The translations under genes were made by a program, and so were the position numbers. 64,000 bases of DNA. It comes from Haemonchus contortus. Its lineage: Eukaryota > Nematoda > Chromadorea > Rhabditida > Trichostrongylidae. A model generated the notes under the pieces. It worked only from the letters and a program-made list of their open reading frames with translations. It was not told the DNA's origin and made no database searches. Below, piece after piece: positions 56,401 through 64,000 of the stretch (positions are counted from its first letter, which is position 1; each line of letters opens with the position of its first letter). The stretch is from positions 31,490,996 through 31,554,995 of the forward strand of contig LS997566.1 of assembly GCA_000469685.2 (NCBI GenBank), given 5' to 3'.

Positions 56401-59400
56401 ACTCTGCCCACTCCCCTACCCTCCCCCCTCTCCCTTCTCCCCTTGGATCAGATCGCTTCCAATCGACATAGCTGCAAACTTCGAATACGGCCTAGGATAT
56501 TGGAATGAATAAAAATCATTTATAGAGGATCCACTATTCCTAATGTTATCCATAAGTTCACGCGAGTCGATTGGGAGACCTCAGATGGCCCGGTAAGTTG
56601 AACCGAACAGTTTCTAGAAAACAGTCTATCCTTCACTACCTATTACTATGAGGAAGGAATAGCAGTGCTTTTACGAATTCAAAGTGAGTGAACATAAAGG
56701 CGCTTTTCAGGTGGACCATAATGTTTTGATGTTGGTCACACCAAAGGTTCGAGAAGAAGCTCGTCGACACTTCAACTGTTCGTACTTAGAAGGAGCAGAA
56801 CTCGAAGGGCAACCGAGAGGCGGATTGCGTGGCTCACATTGGGAGAAACGTGTCTTAGAGGTAGGGCTTTGGTTCCATTCACGGAATGCTCCGAAGTCCC
56901 AGCTAATAAAAGTTACGAGATGAGGGGGAAAAACGTTCAAAAAAGTAAGCATTAATTATTGCCGAGAGACCTCAACACTGTACTTGTCCTGAAAGCTGTA
57001 ATAGAAGATTGATAAGACAGAAGTAGTCATTTTAAAGGCACAGCTCGCGATAATTTTGAGGCACCCTTTTAAGTTGAAAGTGGAAGCATAGGTTGGAAAT
57101 AGTGCATCGGTAGTGAGAGAAGCGAGTAAATTCGCCGAAAAAAAGGCTCCCAAAAAAGTGAAATTTGAGGTTGGGCAATATTAACATGACGGAAGTAACA
57201 TGGAAGAGGTAATTTGACGAGGTTTCAGTTGCTGCGATTGCGCAAAGAGCTAACTACATCAAGCCGGAACTGTATAGAACTGCCTTTTACTGTCGCTATG
57301 AATCATGACAGGTTGCTCGATCTCCCTACTTTGACATCCTTGCGATCGGTGCTACCCCTACTGTGCCCGTGAAACTTGTCCGAATATACACACGGTGCAA
57401 CATCTGAGCCATTATAACGCCCTATCCTGGGGCTGTTATCCGACCTAACAGCGCTAGATATGGTATACGAGGGGTCCCAAAATTTATCCTACGCAGATAG
57501 CTTATAAGTCATTTTCGTTGTGAACTGTGCCGTTAAATCAGAAAAGATGGCGTGAATCGCTACATTAGATAGTTCACATAATCTCCAAAGAAGAGAGGGT
57601 TAAGGGCGAGAAGCAGTGAGCAACACGATTCCCCTTTTCTTCATCGTGAATCAATATTCGAATTGCGATGAATCAGAACTCAATATTTGTAAATGCGGGT
57701 AGGTATGGTTACAAGGGGGGAGACCAACTTCGTTTTTAAATGCGCTGTTCAAGTTGACTTCGGAGTAGTATCTATAACGTTCAAGGCGAATATTCGTTGA
57801 ATTGTACAAGAGGTAAATGCAAAAGTTGCGAGGAAAACGCAAAATTTCCGTATTTATAGAAATACAAGACCTAAAAAAAGTAGTTAAATCGGACGAGAAG
57901 TGTCGACGAAGGGTGCACGGATAGGAGTAATAAAACCAGCAGTTTAAATTTATGTGCCATTGCTTACAGCTGGCTACAGCAAGCTGGCAGCGTCCCGGTG
58001 CGAATGATGTAACTTCTATGGGCCCTACAACGAACTCTCCCTCCGACAAAGTTCCCTGTGCTTTTCTTGGGAGTCATAGGTCTATCATAGTGAGAGACCT
58101 CAGCAACCATTTTTATCGTGAACCGTGCATTGAACTTTACATCACCTAAATCCTGGTGTCTCATTCAAACTACAAGTAGCTTCGTGACAATTCTTCTGGC
58201 ACTGGTATCAATAGGACAGAAAAACTCAAGTAAGGGAGCACAATCATCCCAAATGTTCAGTGCTCATAAACGAATATAAGCTACTGCCACTCATGTTAGG
58301 TTCTATTGTAGAATTTCTGAAGACAGGCTCTAGTATTTCGAAGCAGCAAAAGCTATCAGAGCCTTGGCGAAACTTTTTTTTGAGAACGAGTTAATGACTG
58401 GTGTTTCTACCCAACTTGCCGCTCTTTCTCGTCTGACGCTGGCGTTATTTGAAGACTCCGGATGGTACATAGTGGACTACGAGTAGGCCGTTCTTCTCAT
58501 ATGGAGAATAGACTTGCTTTTCTACTTCGAAGAAGATCGCTTTATCGTTTCAGTAATGCTGAAGATATGGAGTGGGGAAGGAACCTCGGCTGCAATTTTG
58601 CTACAAAAAGTTGTTTGACGTGGATGAAGTCGTACCCATCAAATCCGTACCCGTTTTGTACGACTTACGGAGACTCTAGGTGATCGGCTTTTTTGATTAG
58701 TTGAATGAGCTTGGCGGACAATCGGTGGACCGTTTTCATTAGAGAAAATTCTAGGCTTCTATTGAAACTGAAGATAATATTGGTTTGTAGTAATGTAATT
58801 AAATACTCTACCATATACAATTGACCAGTGAGTATGTGTCTGTGTGTCCGTGTGCATATGTGTGTATGTCAGCGCAACACTGTACGTTTGATCGGGAGTT
58901 TGTTATCTAGTCCTTTAATTAACATTCAACTTTATGAGGGATACATGTAGTAGGATGTGAATACCTATGGAAGACAATAGGAAATGACAAAAACTGACAG
59001 GGACTGATAGGAAGTTTAGGAAGGCAAGAGCTGGTGGAGTGATTTCGTTTTTCTCACCACACTCATGCTCTTAACACTTTGGATGATGAGCGATGTGACG
59101 GCACTATAGGTATTTGGTGTCTAGAATTAATGAGAAATGGTCAGGAGCTCTAGAAGGCGGAACCAACTAAGTCCGTTCCGCCCTTCGCGTTAATAAAGGA
59201 GAATTGACACTTTCAACAGCGATGACTAGGATTTGTCTGCGAGGGACTGATAAGGGCTTATGATTGTCATTGAATCACTCCCCCTTTTCGTATGACGGTG
59301 AAACAGTCACTTCTACTTCAGTTCAGTTTGCACATAGCGGGTCACTGAAAATTATAACAGCAGATAAAGGTTGACAAGGGATTTCAGATGATTAGTAGCT

Positions 59401-62400
59401 GGGAGACGGAATAGGTTGGAAAATGGAGTGGCAAGTGCGGTGGTATAGGCTGATCGAAGGAAAACATGTGAAAGGAATAACGTTTGATACATTCCTTGAT
59501 TTTGGATCACAACGCCGTTTACAGTAATTTATATACGTGAAGGTGGGACGGCTACGATTATGAATGGTGTTATCGTAAATGAACAAGTAGGATTTGCAAG
59601 TAGAATTTAGTGCGGTCTGCGTCCGAGCACACCGGAGCTAACACCAGGCACACCGAACGGTTCATTTTTGGCAACTATAAAACAATGGCAAAAACGGCAA
59701 CAAATAATAAACGATCAACAGCGACTAAATAACGAGCGGGTAGGGTACTTGAAACCAGAAAGAAACTGAGCTGGGAGACGTGCTGGGGCGCAGAGGACCC
59801 CTACCCGGAGAGAAAAACAACCTTCGAATGCCGTGTGTTGTGTTCTTACAGCTCTCTGTTCAAGAAGGAGCTCAGAGGTTCTCTCGCCTCAACATGCTCC
59901 ACTCCTCTGGAGATCTGTCCTCAGATCTTATACTGAGGTGGCATACTCTAGCGACCTGCCTCTGTCGGCTCCTTTCTTAACTCTTCTCCACCCTTTTCAG
60001 GTGCTTCGGGGAAATCCTTCCGTCCATAATAAGCAGTCTTCCGCCCCTCTTTTCATCAACAGCATGCGTCGGTCCTCCAGACTTCACTGACATGGGCACC
60101 TCGAGCGATTCCAAATGAACACCGTATTCTATAAGTTGCCTGGTGAGGTGATCGTAGAATTCCATGGCGCGTGGAACTTTCCACCACTTCCTTTAGTCTT
60201 CCACTAATCCTACACAGAGGCGACCATGAAAGCTCTCAGCACTCCAACATCTTTCGGTAGAAGATTGTGCCACTGCTGTACAAAGTCAGCATGGTCATCC
60301 AGGTCTGCAAGAATGTGGGTCCGCGCTCTCTGGTTCATACGATTCCAGCTACCATGATCGCATGGACGGGGCTCATTCACCATCCAAACATGCGCTCCGC
60401 CGGATAGCCAGAGGTCAACCGCTACAGTGAACTGAATCCACGAAAAAGCGTCCTCAGGTTCCCTTGGCGGCATTACCCACACAACGGTTCCAACTTCATC
60501 AGCTATCAACACGTTGTTATTACGCCGGAGTTCACGGAAAGATCTTTAGTAGAACAGAGAAGTCCTTGGCCCTGTCCTTCAAAAAGTCAACCTTCTCAGA
60601 ACATCTGGCACCAGAATGACGATTCGGTCATGCTCATTATCGTTCACTACCTAAAGACGTGTTGTCGACCATTCCATTGGCCGTGCCATATGCCATCCGT
60701 ACTGAATGATCCTGCTCGTATTCCACAGCCCTCCCGGCAGAATTGTGTGATTAAACCATGCCTCCTGAAGAACCATACCACTCATCAACGCGACATCTGA
60801 ACACCGAAAACGAAAGAATCAGTAGGTAACAGCGACACAATTCGGGTTCAACGCCGTGCAGCTACTGTTCATGATCCTTTGCACCTTACAGAGAGTAATT
60901 CTTTGCCCCACCATATCGCCAACACTCTGGCCGCATCCAGAACACACTGGATTCTTTCGCCAGTTGTCCTATTGTCACTGTAGTCAGAAGATTACCGTCT
61001 CTGATCTCATACCCTCGGATCAGAGACGGTAATATTCTGACTACAGTGACAAGAGGAAAACGCGAAGCCAGGCCGTCCGTCCGCATTCGGACATCTTTGA
61101 CCGTTGCACTTAAATCTGGAGGAGGAAAGGAGGAAATGCATTTAAGAGTCGACATCGTAGTCATTTTCCGACTAGGCTTCATCGGCGTCTTCCCTAAGGG
61201 TTGCCTGGATCTGCTCGACACAGAGTTGCTTAACTCTTGCGGTTTTCTCGTCCAGTCTGGCACCATAGCCCATACGTCGCTAATTACGGATCCTTACGAT
61301 CCTTCTTACGCGATTTGAGCGACTGCAGTTCTTTATCTGCCAATTCTAGCTTGTGCTTGGGCTCGTCCAGCTCTTGATCCTTGTTCATATCATTTGTCAA
61401 CCTCCATCTCACGCTCTTGTGGGGCTAATGCGAGATGTGTGTTCACTTCAGCATCTCTCGCATCATCCGACACCGCTGACGCCATCGCACGCACGTCAGG
61501 ATATGTGCGGCGCCAGGTTCCTTCAGTCGATAGCAATCGATAGTTGTGCACAACTTAGTTGTCACACGGAAGTGGACAGCGTTGACCCTTTACCAAAAGT
61601 CGATCGACTATCGATTCCCAGCTGGTGAAGGAATCTGACCCCACACTGTCTCAACGAGTTGTCTCTTTGGAAAACCATAACTTGCTAGCAGTGGGTGAAA
61701 AAAGCACCACTCGAGCAAAACTCATTAGATCGTTGCTGACCGAAAAAACCGAGAAAACCGAGACCAAAACCTTCACCTATTTGTGTATAGTGCTCATTCC
61801 TTTGTGCTCCGGCTTGGCCTCCGCGTAGGATTTGCAAGTGGAATTAGTGCGGTTTTTGACCGAGCAGATCGGAGCTAACACCAAACAGCTTATTTTTTTC
61901 AAATAAAAAACAATGGCAAAAACGGCAACAAATAATAAACGATCAACAGCGACTAAATGGCGAACGACTAGGGTACCCGAAACCGGAGAAAAAAGTTGAG
62001 GGAGACCTGCTGGGGCGCAGAGGACGGAGAAAAAATAACAACTTTTGAATGCCGTGTGTTGTGTTCTTATAGCTCTGTTCCCTCTCACACCTCTTTTGGC
62101 GCCAACGATTATTGATCTAAATGGCAAGCAACCCATCACCCACACAGCCCAAATCAAAGATCACGCGTACAGCAATTGCCCTACCCCACACCACGTCATC
62201 CAAGGAGGAGCTCAGGGGTCCTATCGCCTCAACAAACAACATTAACAAGTATGCTTCGATCGACTGATCGGCGCTCAATTGTGAAAACATCGATGTGCCG
62301 GCAGAATTAAGGAGGAAAACGTCGAAATTCTGATGTATGGCCGTTGCAAAGAACAAGGAAATTAGATGGAGATTTCGTAAGCGTGAACGATACGTAAGTA

Positions 62401-64000
62401 CCCGCTGTTAAATACACGCAGCTACCCACCGATATGAATCACGTGCCGGATTTGTAGTGCTCGCGTATTGAACCTGATGCCAAGTGTAACAAACCCTTCA
62501 CAGCTCCACATTCATCTTATCCCTTCACATGGTCGTTGGGTCAAATTGTGGGTTATAGTAAACAGAGCTCGCTTTTTACAGGAAGAGATAAAGTTTATCT
62601 TTTCAGATTATAGCTGAAAGTGGTACTATTCAGAATAACTGTTGTAATAGTTCTCCATGTCGAATATAATAGCTAATTATGCACTTCAATGATCTCTTCC
62701 GTTCAAGCCAACATATACATCAAATGCTGAGGCTAACATGGTTAAGAACTGCAGCAAGCTTGTTTCTCGCTTCTTAAAAAACGACATCATTGATAGCTGG
62801 AAATCAGATCCATTTCATTAGCCTTTTCATCAATTGTCACACTTTGTCGTTGCAGATGTAGTACAAAGCGATTGGGCAAGGAGCAATGCAACCTTAAAAA
62901 AGCAAATAAGGGTTTTCCGATGTTTTTTTCATCGGAGTTTAACTACAATATAGAAAATCTCTATCACGACGAAAAAGGAAATTCGGTTGTCGGATTTGGA
63001 GCAACGGATTTAGCAGATTACTGCCCCTACTTCGAGGTTAATAATGCCTCTTTGTCTCTTTTTTAACATTCTAACTGTTCACACCTGGTAATACTTTAAA
63101 CTATGTAGATTTTTGAAAATACGACCTGTAAGCATGTGCTGGTGCATTCTCCAAAGTGAATCCTATTGTAATACCAAATGTGGACTAGACCTGTACCCGT
63201 CCTCATTTTTTTCTGACATCTGCTTCATCCAAAATCCGGTGTAGTAGCTTCTCCCGACACTTCGTTCCCTCCAAGTCAAGAGCATATGCCTACATCTCAC
63301 CATCCTCGGATGCTATTGGCATCACAGACTACAGTGTTGATCAACAGTCGATAAGACTGACCAATTGAAAGTTCAATTTTGTGACTGCGCAAAAAAGTAA
63401 TCCGTTGACAGGAATTTGATGTAAGGAAAAAAGGACAGTTGCTCACAGTCCCTCCTATGTGATGGGCCGCTCCTCTAGGGTTCAGGGTTTCCCTTTATTT
63501 TTGCATAATCAGCCTTTCTATCGAAATGCAATCGTTAAGAATGTCAGACCCAGAGAGGAACCTAGTTCCAAAAAGTGTCAAAGTGCGTAGGAGAACCCAT
63601 CAATCAACAACATAAATTTGGCATACTTTGTGCAACCCTAACTACCCATCACCCACCGTTCCCTTGCTAACTAATCCTATTTAGCGTACAGCGCAGTGAA
63701 AGTCGAAATATAGGAAAAACGCTCACTGAACTATGCTTCAGACGTTCGATACAGCGCACAAACTCGATACTAGTTGTGCTTTTTCTGGCAGTACTAATTA
63801 CAGCAACTATGCATTAGAGGTAAGCAGTGATCAGTTGTCCGTAGATGTAAGCGACTCAGTCCTTCAAGAACCAGACGTGCTGAAATATGGGGCATAAGTG
63901 TTATGTTATCGCAAAGTAATGTTCTCTACAGATATTCTCCCCGACATCTCGCTGCTTCCAATTGTATGGAAAGATCGAGGTGGAAAACGAGGTCTACACT
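43772..64000 (+). CDS. Leishmanolysin/invadolysin-like zinc metalloprotease (peptidase family M8), runs off the right edge
   Basis: Exons seen: 43772-43825, 43877-43998, 47041-47148, 55941-56102, 56526-56592, 56711-56860, 58385-58482, 58554-58679, 62856-63036, 63742-63819, and 63932 to the edge. Phases agree at every junction that can be tested. A signal peptide ([15 protein letters not shown]) and a propeptide with a basic RSKREVSW site come first. [11 protein letters not shown] leads to the zinc motif HEIIH at 56029-56043. The third ligand His is in SHWEKR (56837), and the Met-turn is in ELMTG (58394). [32 protein letters not shown] and SPTSRCF follow, all family landmarks. The active site therefore looks intact. 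The Cys-rich stretch before RPVAG was not found between 47149 and 55940. The enzyme is secreted or surface-bound; its substrate is unknown. Confidence 0.92.
45150..46030 (+). pseudogene. Degenerate Tc1/Tc3-like transposase in the protease intron
   Basis: Plus-strand fragments in order: VRIF followed by [20 protein letters not shown] near 45465-45545 (the DEKKFNLDGP...YWHDLRK region of Tc3-like transposases); a QQD-like [10 protein letters not shown] block near 45725-45760; [18 protein letters not shown] near 45808-45865 (the DLNPIENLW motif); and [19 protein letters not shown] near 45870-45930. Stops and shifts interrupt it. Clear terminal inverted repeats were not found. Confidence 0.75.
47812..47971. 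mobile_element. Short MITE, same family as the 41 kb element
   Basis: The left end GGGTAACGGAACTTCTCTCC and the right end GGGGAGAAGATGCCAGACCC form an imperfect inverted pair. The interior contains GAATTCCCACGG and CGTATCCTTTCATTGG, shared with 35.4 and 26.4 kb. Length is 160 bp. Confidence 0.6.
49843..50055 (+). CDS. Small basic protein or exon of unknown function
   Basis: A 70-codon frame starts with ATG in a reasonable context (TATGCAATGG). It opens with the basic segment [17 protein letters not shown] and continues with [20 protein letters not shown] and [17 protein letters not shown] donor-like site near the end (50040) would truncate it at LTILG. Composition is protein-like, unlike its neighbours. 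It could be a nested gene, a relic, or part of the protease gene. I recognise no family. Confidence 0.3.
   Translation: MDRKKPRKSRKKIAFAFKPMRDSEVEDFPVAAKVDLGNSKTERFVQDFVRRGVEELLHPRVLTILGYVFQ
50411..50444. repeat. (TTTA)n microsatellite
   Basis: About eight perfect TTTA units followed by TCTACTGCAC. This is a simple repeat only. Confidence 0.9.
50960..53536. repeat. 2.6 kb near-perfect palindrome with hairpin-forming tips
   Basis: The left arm, about 50960-51995, and the right arm, about 52497-53536, are reverse complements over about 1.03 kb with only a few per cent difference. A spacer of about 500 bp separates them. Each outer tip is itself a palindrome (GACGAAAAAGACGCG, four bases, CGCGTCTTTTTCGTC), so each end can fold into a 15-19 bp hairpin. 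The arms contain mirror-image open frames (for example [16 protein letters not shown]) that are duplicated arm sequence, not genes. No transposase domain is recognised. No target duplication could be fixed. It lies in a protease intron. Confidence 0.93.
54905..54966 (+). repeat. Fragment of the ACAG-bearing dispersed repeat
   Basis: GCAGGTAATTTACC, TATCGAATTCCCGCGCAAAC and a short CAGACAGACAGACA run match the sequence just before the long ACAG run at 29430-29490 (CAGGTT, TATCGAATTTCCGTACAAAC). Here the run has only about four units. Confidence 0.65.
55300..55743 (+). repeat. Satellite-bearing dispersed repeat, third copy
   Basis: Three diverged units have the order ATCCTACCAAATTT, CTCTAGGTCTA or CTCTAGGTCCA, a GTCTGG..TACC segment and a GTGGGCAGAGTC-like block. 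They lead into a CACACATACA run and then ATTATATAAATTAGGA. It has the same unit order and terminus type as the 28-30 kb and 32 kb copies. Confidence 0.6.
57036..57532. mobile_element. TTAA-target MITE, copy B
   Basis: The left end AGGCACAGCTCGCGATAA and the right end TCGTTGTGAACTGTGCCG are inverted repeats. An exact TTAA lies immediately outside each end. Length is 497 bp, and the interior is collinear with copy A (CATCAAGCC..AACTGTA, CAACATCTGAGCC). It lies in the protease gene between the HWEKR and MTG exons. Confidence 0.85.
59587..59920 (+). repeat. Left copy of a long direct repeat
   Basis: It begins GTAGGATTTGCAAGT and contains CGGAGCTAACACC, AACAATGGCAAAAACGGCAA, GATCAACAGCGACTAAAT, GCTGGGGCGCAGAGGAC and GAATGCCGTGTGTTGTGTTC. 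All recur in the same order and orientation from 61825. The arrangement resembles terminal repeats around a 2 kb interior, but clean TG...CA ends are not visible. Confidence 0.8.
59977..61420 (-). pseudogene. Broken repeat-encoded protein of unknown family
   Basis: A minus-strand coding trace is interrupted by stops and frameshifts. First comes a charged, probably coiled-coil segment ([20 protein letters not shown]) near 61330-61400. Then [20 protein letters not shown] and GGLW near 60720-60800. Then [20 protein letters not shown] and [20 protein letters not shown] down to about 60390. Then [13 protein letters not shown] and [16 protein letters not shown] to about 60260. A tail [20 protein letters not shown] follows near 60165-60105. 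The VVWVMPP block is faintly like the strand before a catalytic residue in SGNH-type esterases of some retroelements, but I cannot confirm that. It lies between the two direct repeats. Confidence 0.55.
60972..61052. repeat. Perfect-type hairpin, 35-bp arms
   Basis: TTGTCACTGTAGTCAGAAGA..CTGATC is followed after 11 bases by its reverse complement, with one mismatch in 35. It lies inside the broken repeat protein, where it inverts and duplicates 35 bp of the frame, so it helped to break it. Confidence 0.92.
61825..62240 (+). repeat. Right copy of the long direct repeat
   Basis: It is collinear with 59587-59920 but carries an extra block of roughly 100 bp (CTTTTGGCGCC to CACCACGTCATCC) before the shared CAAGGAGGAGCTCAG-type end. 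The two copies are clearly diverged, so the arrangement is not recent. Confidence 0.8.

Larger units (their letters stand above)
58680..62855. other. 4.2 kb protease intron
   Basis: The intron lies between the exon ending TTYGDSR and the exon beginning CSTKRLG. It holds a TG-rich simple run near 58830-58870 and the direct-repeat-flanked pseudogene at 59.6-62.2 kb. No other coding sequence is recognised. Confidence 0.55.

Overview
This window is nuclear DNA of a nematode, most likely a strongylid (hookworm-like, clade V) parasite. The call rests on four things seen here: genes split into short exons with 50-120 nt or multi-kilobase introns and nematode-style TTTCAG acceptors; a cuticle collagen; a nematode-type casein-kinase-1 relative and a Cys-loop acetylcholine receptor subunit; and a dense load of mariner, Tc3-like and RTE relics, MITEs, tRNA-like SINEs and satellites. 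The species assignment is inference. Exon models were built by eye from splice signals, reading phase and family motifs; no search was run.

Layout. (1) 397-17106, plus strand: a 12-exon CK1/TTBK-like protein kinase of 350 residues with all catalytic motifs. Its introns hold a mariner relic, a TTAA-flanked MITE carrying a second palindrome, an RTE fragment and a 1.6 kb inverted repeat. (2) 17235-19672: convergent intergenic DNA. (3) 19793-39787, minus strand: an 11-exon alpha-type nicotinic acetylcholine receptor subunit of about 497 residues. Its introns carry a second mariner, a SINE, several MITEs, a 127-bp minisatellite and an ACAG microsatellite of about 870 bp. (4) 35853-37154, plus strand: a complete five-exon cuticle collagen nested inside intron 2 of the receptor gene. 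(5) 39788-43771: divergent intergenic DNA that must hold the promoters of the receptor and of the next gene. (6) 43772 to beyond the right edge, plus strand: a leishmanolysin/invadolysin-like (peptidase family M8) secreted zinc metalloprotease. Its giant introns contain a Tc3-like relic, a 2.6 kb near-perfect palindrome, MITEs, satellite-bearing repeats and an unidentified pseudogenised repeat protein.

The four genes do not form one pathway. The receptor (neuromuscular or neuronal signalling), the collagen (cuticle) and the protease (extracellular or secreted proteolysis) are separate functions. The kinase belongs to a family widely expanded in nematodes.

The most unusual content is the repeat landscape: two very large palindromes, one of them with hairpin-forming tips; a TTAA-target MITE family in at least four copies; and a dispersed family of satellite-bearing units that share a terminus. 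No CRISPR array, operon of bacterial type or functional tRNA/rRNA gene was found.
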